Positions 61,609 through 64,000 of a DNA stretch of 64,000 bases are shown in pieces (positions within the stretch are counted from its first letter, which is position 1; each line of letters begins with the position of its first letter). Where the stretch lies: assembly GCA_020073705.1 (NCBI GenBank), contig JAIQES010000004.1, positions 54,319 through 118,318 on the forward strand, written 5' to 3'. The notes beneath the pieces are model-generated. The model did no database searches. It saw only the letters and a list, made by a program, of their open reading frames with translations, and was not told the origin of the DNA. Both the position numbers and the translations under genes were made by a program. This DNA is from Terriglobia bacterium (GTDB lineage Bacteria > Acidobacteriota > Terriglobia > Acidiferrales > UBA7541).

Positions 61609-61714
61609 GTCATTCCGAGCCCCGGCAGGGGCCGGGGTAAACTCCGCGAGGAATCTCTCTATGTGCGCCATTGAAGAGAGATTCCTCAGGCCGAAAAACG
61701 GCCTTCGGAATGAC
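61609..61714. repeat. GTCATTCCGAG...CGGAATGAC palindromic intergenic element, copy 2
   Basis: gtcattccgag...gaggaatctctct...agagagattcctc...cttcggaatgac; same arms as 3758-3844. Confidence 0.8.
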
Positions 61715-61755
61715 AGCGTCCAGAAGAAAATCCTCCCTGCGCTGCAGATGAGAGG

Positions 61756-61857
61756 AACTTCGGGTATTCCGCGGCGCACGAAGCGATCCCGGTACCGTTG
61801 CTCCCTTCCGGGCCTGGCGGGGTTCGCGGGACTTCGTCGCACAGAGCCCGAAGTTCC
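61756..61857 (-). ncRNA. ffs: signal recognition particle RNA, small bacterial type
   Basis: Minus strand GCCAGGCCCGGAAGGGAGCAACGGTA core; termini ggaacttcggg/cccgaagttcc form a perfect 11-bp stem; upstream of dnaX. Confidence 0.92.
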
Positions 61858-61962
61858 ACGCATCGGCAGTCGCGCCATCGAGGAGAGACTGCATGGTGAG
61901 TCTAGCACAGCGTTGTGTTCGAAAAAAGAAAACCGGGTATCGGGCGGGCGGTCAGTCAGTTT

Positions 61963-61986
61963 CCGATAAGACCGATTCTCGAGACC
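61963..61986. repeat. CCGATAAGACCGATTCTCGAGAC short hairpin repeat, copy 1
   Basis: ccgataagaccgattctcgagacc; related to 62551 and 63449. Confidence 0.45.
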
Positions 61987-62063
61987 TATCCGCAAATAAA
62001 CATGTTGAGGTTCGAAAGAGGACACACTGCGTGGATCGTGCTCAGGCTATTTGACGGCGTGGG

Positions 62064-62399
62064 TCAGCCGGATTTCCGGGCGAGCTCGTCCAACCAGGCA
62101 TCGAGCGTGATACGATGCTCAACTGCAGGCTCTCCAAACAGCACACCCATACCGAAGCCGGAGTGTGTATAGATAACCTTAGCAGGCAATTCGCAAGTGC
62201 TGCAGCCATAGCGGATGCGTAAACGCAAATCTATGCCCATTGGAAACGGATAGATCGTGTCTACGTAGCAGCCGCGCGAGCTTAATTCGGAGACGCGTGC
62301 GACAACACGTGTCCCGTCCAACACTCCCAACACTTCAGCCTCGGCGATGAAGGAGAAGCGCGGAGTAGTGCGGACCGCCGAAAATTCAGTTTCAGGCAT
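62064..62399 (-). CDS. PilZ-domain protein
   Basis: RVSELSSRGCYVDTIYPFPMGIDLRLRIRYGCSTCELPAKVIYTHSGFGMGVLFGE; start set at MPETEFSAV. Confidence 0.75.
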   Translation of the reverse strand: MPETEFSAVRTTPRFSFIAEAEVLGVLDGTRVVARVSELSSRGCYVDTIYPFPMGIDLRLRIRYGCSTCELPAKVIYTHSGFGMGVLFGEPAVEHRITLDAWLDELARKSG

Positions 62400-62550
62400 G
62401 GTGTCACCTCGTCGCCAACTAATGCCGTTGGCCGTCCCTGACTTCATTGTATGCAAGGGTTCAGCGGTCCGTCGTAATGCGCGCACAGAATTGCGAAAGA
62501 GATAGCTGGCTTCAAGTACAGGTGGCGACAGTCTGTGTAGGAGCCAGTAT

Positions 62551-62575
62551 CCGAGAAGACCGTTTCTCGGGACTT
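62551..62575. repeat. CCGAGAAGACCGTTTCTCGGGACTT hairpin repeat, copy 2
   Basis: CCGAGAA/TTCTCGG inverted repeat with the shared sequence GACCGT. Confidence 0.5.
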
Positions 62576-62704
62576 AGCAGCCAGAACTTCACGATACCCG
62601 TTGTGGCCTGCTCTGGCGGCAAATTCGTTGTGTCGATGAAATGAGAAGCGTAAGATGCCCGAGCCGGAGGTCGAAATCGGACATTCCAACTAAGGAATAA
62701 CGAT

Positions 62705-63256
62705 GTGAAGAATTTAACCAAGATTGTCTTAGTAGCTGCTCTGAAAACACTTGTGGGAGTTGGCATCGCGGTCCTGTTGTGCGGCCGCGCGAACGCGCAA
62801 GGGTCCGGGAACGCGCAAGGACCCGCGAACGGTCAGGGGTTGGTGACGCAGCGGAATTTGTCGTTGGCGATGGCCAAGACCATTGCCGAAGCCGCGCTGG
62901 CGGCGTGTCAGGCGAAGGGTTACCACACGACGGTGGCCGTGGTGGATCGCGCAGGACAGGTGATGGTCATCCTGCGGGACGAGCAAGCCACGGCGCAGAC
63001 GGTCGAGATGGCGCGGCGCAAGGCGTACACGGCGCGGATGTACCGCACCACCACGCTCGAGTTTCAGAAGCGCACTGCCGATCCGGCGTACGCCGCGCAA
63101 CGGGACGTCGCCGATATCCTGGCGCTGGGCGGCGGCGCTCCGATTCAGGTGGGCAATGAGACGGTTGGGGCCGTGGGAAGCTCAGGGTCCAGCCCGGAGC
63201 AGGACGACGCCTGCGCCAAGGCGGGCATCGCCAAGGTGGCAGACCTGTTGAAGTAG
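62705..63256 (+). CDS. GlcG/HbpS (DUF336) heme-binding family protein, exported
   Basis: Signal peptide; LSLAMAKTIAEAALAACQAKGYHTTVAVVDRAGQVMVILRD; GGGAPIQVGNETVGAVGSSGSSPEQDDACAKAGI. Confidence 0.88.
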   Translation: MKNLTKIVLVAALKTLVGVGIAVLLCGRANAQGSGNAQGPANGQGLVTQRNLSLAMAKTIAEAALAACQAKGYHTTVAVVDRAGQVMVILRDEQATAQTVEMARRKAYTARMYRTTTLEFQKRTADPAYAAQRDVADILALGGGAPIQVGNETVGAVGSSGSSPEQDDACAKAGIAKVADLLK

Positions 63257-63448
63257 CACGCGCCTCGATAGCGCAGCAACGAGTTGATTCGTACGACCCG
63301 GCGAACCACCGTCTTGTGCCTGAAAAGGGGTCAACCCTCCCGATAGTTTCCTTCCGGTCGTGACGGTTTCCCGATGTACGCTACCAACTCCTGATAAGTC
63401 GGCTTATCGGAATCTGGCTTTTTGCTCCGTTCTGACTTGGGCCACTTA

Positions 63449-63473
63449 CCGATAATCCCGTTTCTCGGGACTT
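63449..63473. repeat. CCGATAATCCCGTTTCTCGGGACTT hairpin repeat, copy 3
   Basis: Shares ccgTTTCTCGGGACTT with copy 2. Confidence 0.5.
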
Positions 63474-63552
63474 GGAGAAGACTTCTTTACCTCGTTTGAG
63501 TCGAACTGGAGGGCAAGTCAACGACTGAGCATCTGACTTTATCAATCGCGCG

Positions 63553-63831
63553 GTGTCTTTCACCAAACCAGGATCAGTCAACGCGGACGAGGTTTACTCG
63601 CTGACTGCTTTCCTGCTCTACAAAAACGAAATCGTCAAGGAGAGAGACGTCATCGGCGCGAAGAGTTTGCCGAAGGTCCAAATGCCGAATCGCAATGGGT
63701 TCTTTGCGGCAAAGCCCGCGTGGAAGCGCGGATACTACCAGCCCTATTTTTCTGCTCAACCGGAACCGCGCAAGAAGAAACCGTATAGTTTGGTTCGTTG
63801 TGGCGCATGTGTGATCGGTATTACCCCTTGA
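63553..63831 (+). pseudogene. C-terminal relic of a SoxD/sulfite dehydrogenase-type cytochrome c
   Basis: SVNADEVYSLTAFLLYKNEIVKERDVIGAKSLPKVQMPNRNGF matches the SoxD-like C-terminus; no CxxCH upstream in frame. Confidence 0.6.
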
Positions 63832-64000
63832 TCGTTTCCGCGGCAGCATTCCTGCCAGCGATACGGCCCTGAACAGTGCATCTAGCCAGACCATGCAGGC
63901 TGAACCCACCGGCTGACTCGCCTCCGCAGTACAACCCTGGGATGACGGCGCCATTGAGGTCTACCACCTGGCACCTCGCGTTGATCCTGAGGCCGGAGCG
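63821..64000 (-). CDS. FAD-binding fumarate reductase/succinate dehydrogenase flavoprotein-like, C-terminus only (runs off window)
   Basis: Read by eye: RSGLRINARCQVVDLNGAVIPGLYCGGESAGGFSLHGLARCTVQGRIAGRNAAAETIKG*; absent from the ORF track because its start is outside the window. Confidence 0.85.
   Translation of the reverse strand, partial: RSGLRINARCQVVDLNGAVIPGLYCGGESAGGFSLHGLARCTVQGRIAGRNAAAETIKG

Noticed and set aside
59622-61640. 672-aa ORF antisense to dnaX/ybaB
   Set aside because: Fully overlaps conserved dnaX and ybaB; no recognisable domain

Overview
The window is an ordinary bacterial chromosome segment. Gene content and intergenic repeats are Acidobacteriota-like; that placement is an inference from gene content, not a database result. 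Core blocks: HtrA-type protease/coaE/folD; a cell-shape operon (mreB-mreC-mreD, two inserted unknown genes, mrdA, rodA, then rng/RNase E-G); pfkA; an ECF sigma/anti-sigma pair; lpxB with two MsbA-like ABC half-transporters; an arsR-arsM-arsC-acr3 arsenic operon; proBA; and recR-ybaB-dnaX followed by the SRP RNA (ffs). I saw no CRISPR array, prophage, transposase, rRNA or convincing tRNA. Features missing from the supplied ORF track that I read from sequence: a 57-aa GTG-initiated ferredoxin (56710-56883), the SRP RNA (61756-61857, minus), the C-terminus of a flavoprotein running off the right edge (63821-64000, minus), and several gene relics (TetR C-terminus, ornithine cyclodeaminase N-terminus, SoxD-like cytochrome C-terminus). 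Best second-look items: a secreted beta-propeller gene split by one in-frame TGA with a hairpin downstream; an M1-like peptidase that appears to have lost all zinc ligands; a PilZ-like/coiled-coil 933-aa protein; an RNase E/G whose S1 domain carries a ~400-aa disordered insertion; two unknown membrane genes with their own candidate promoter inside the mre operon; and several families of nested inverted repeats. I did not find a clear, large, previously undescribed multi-gene system.
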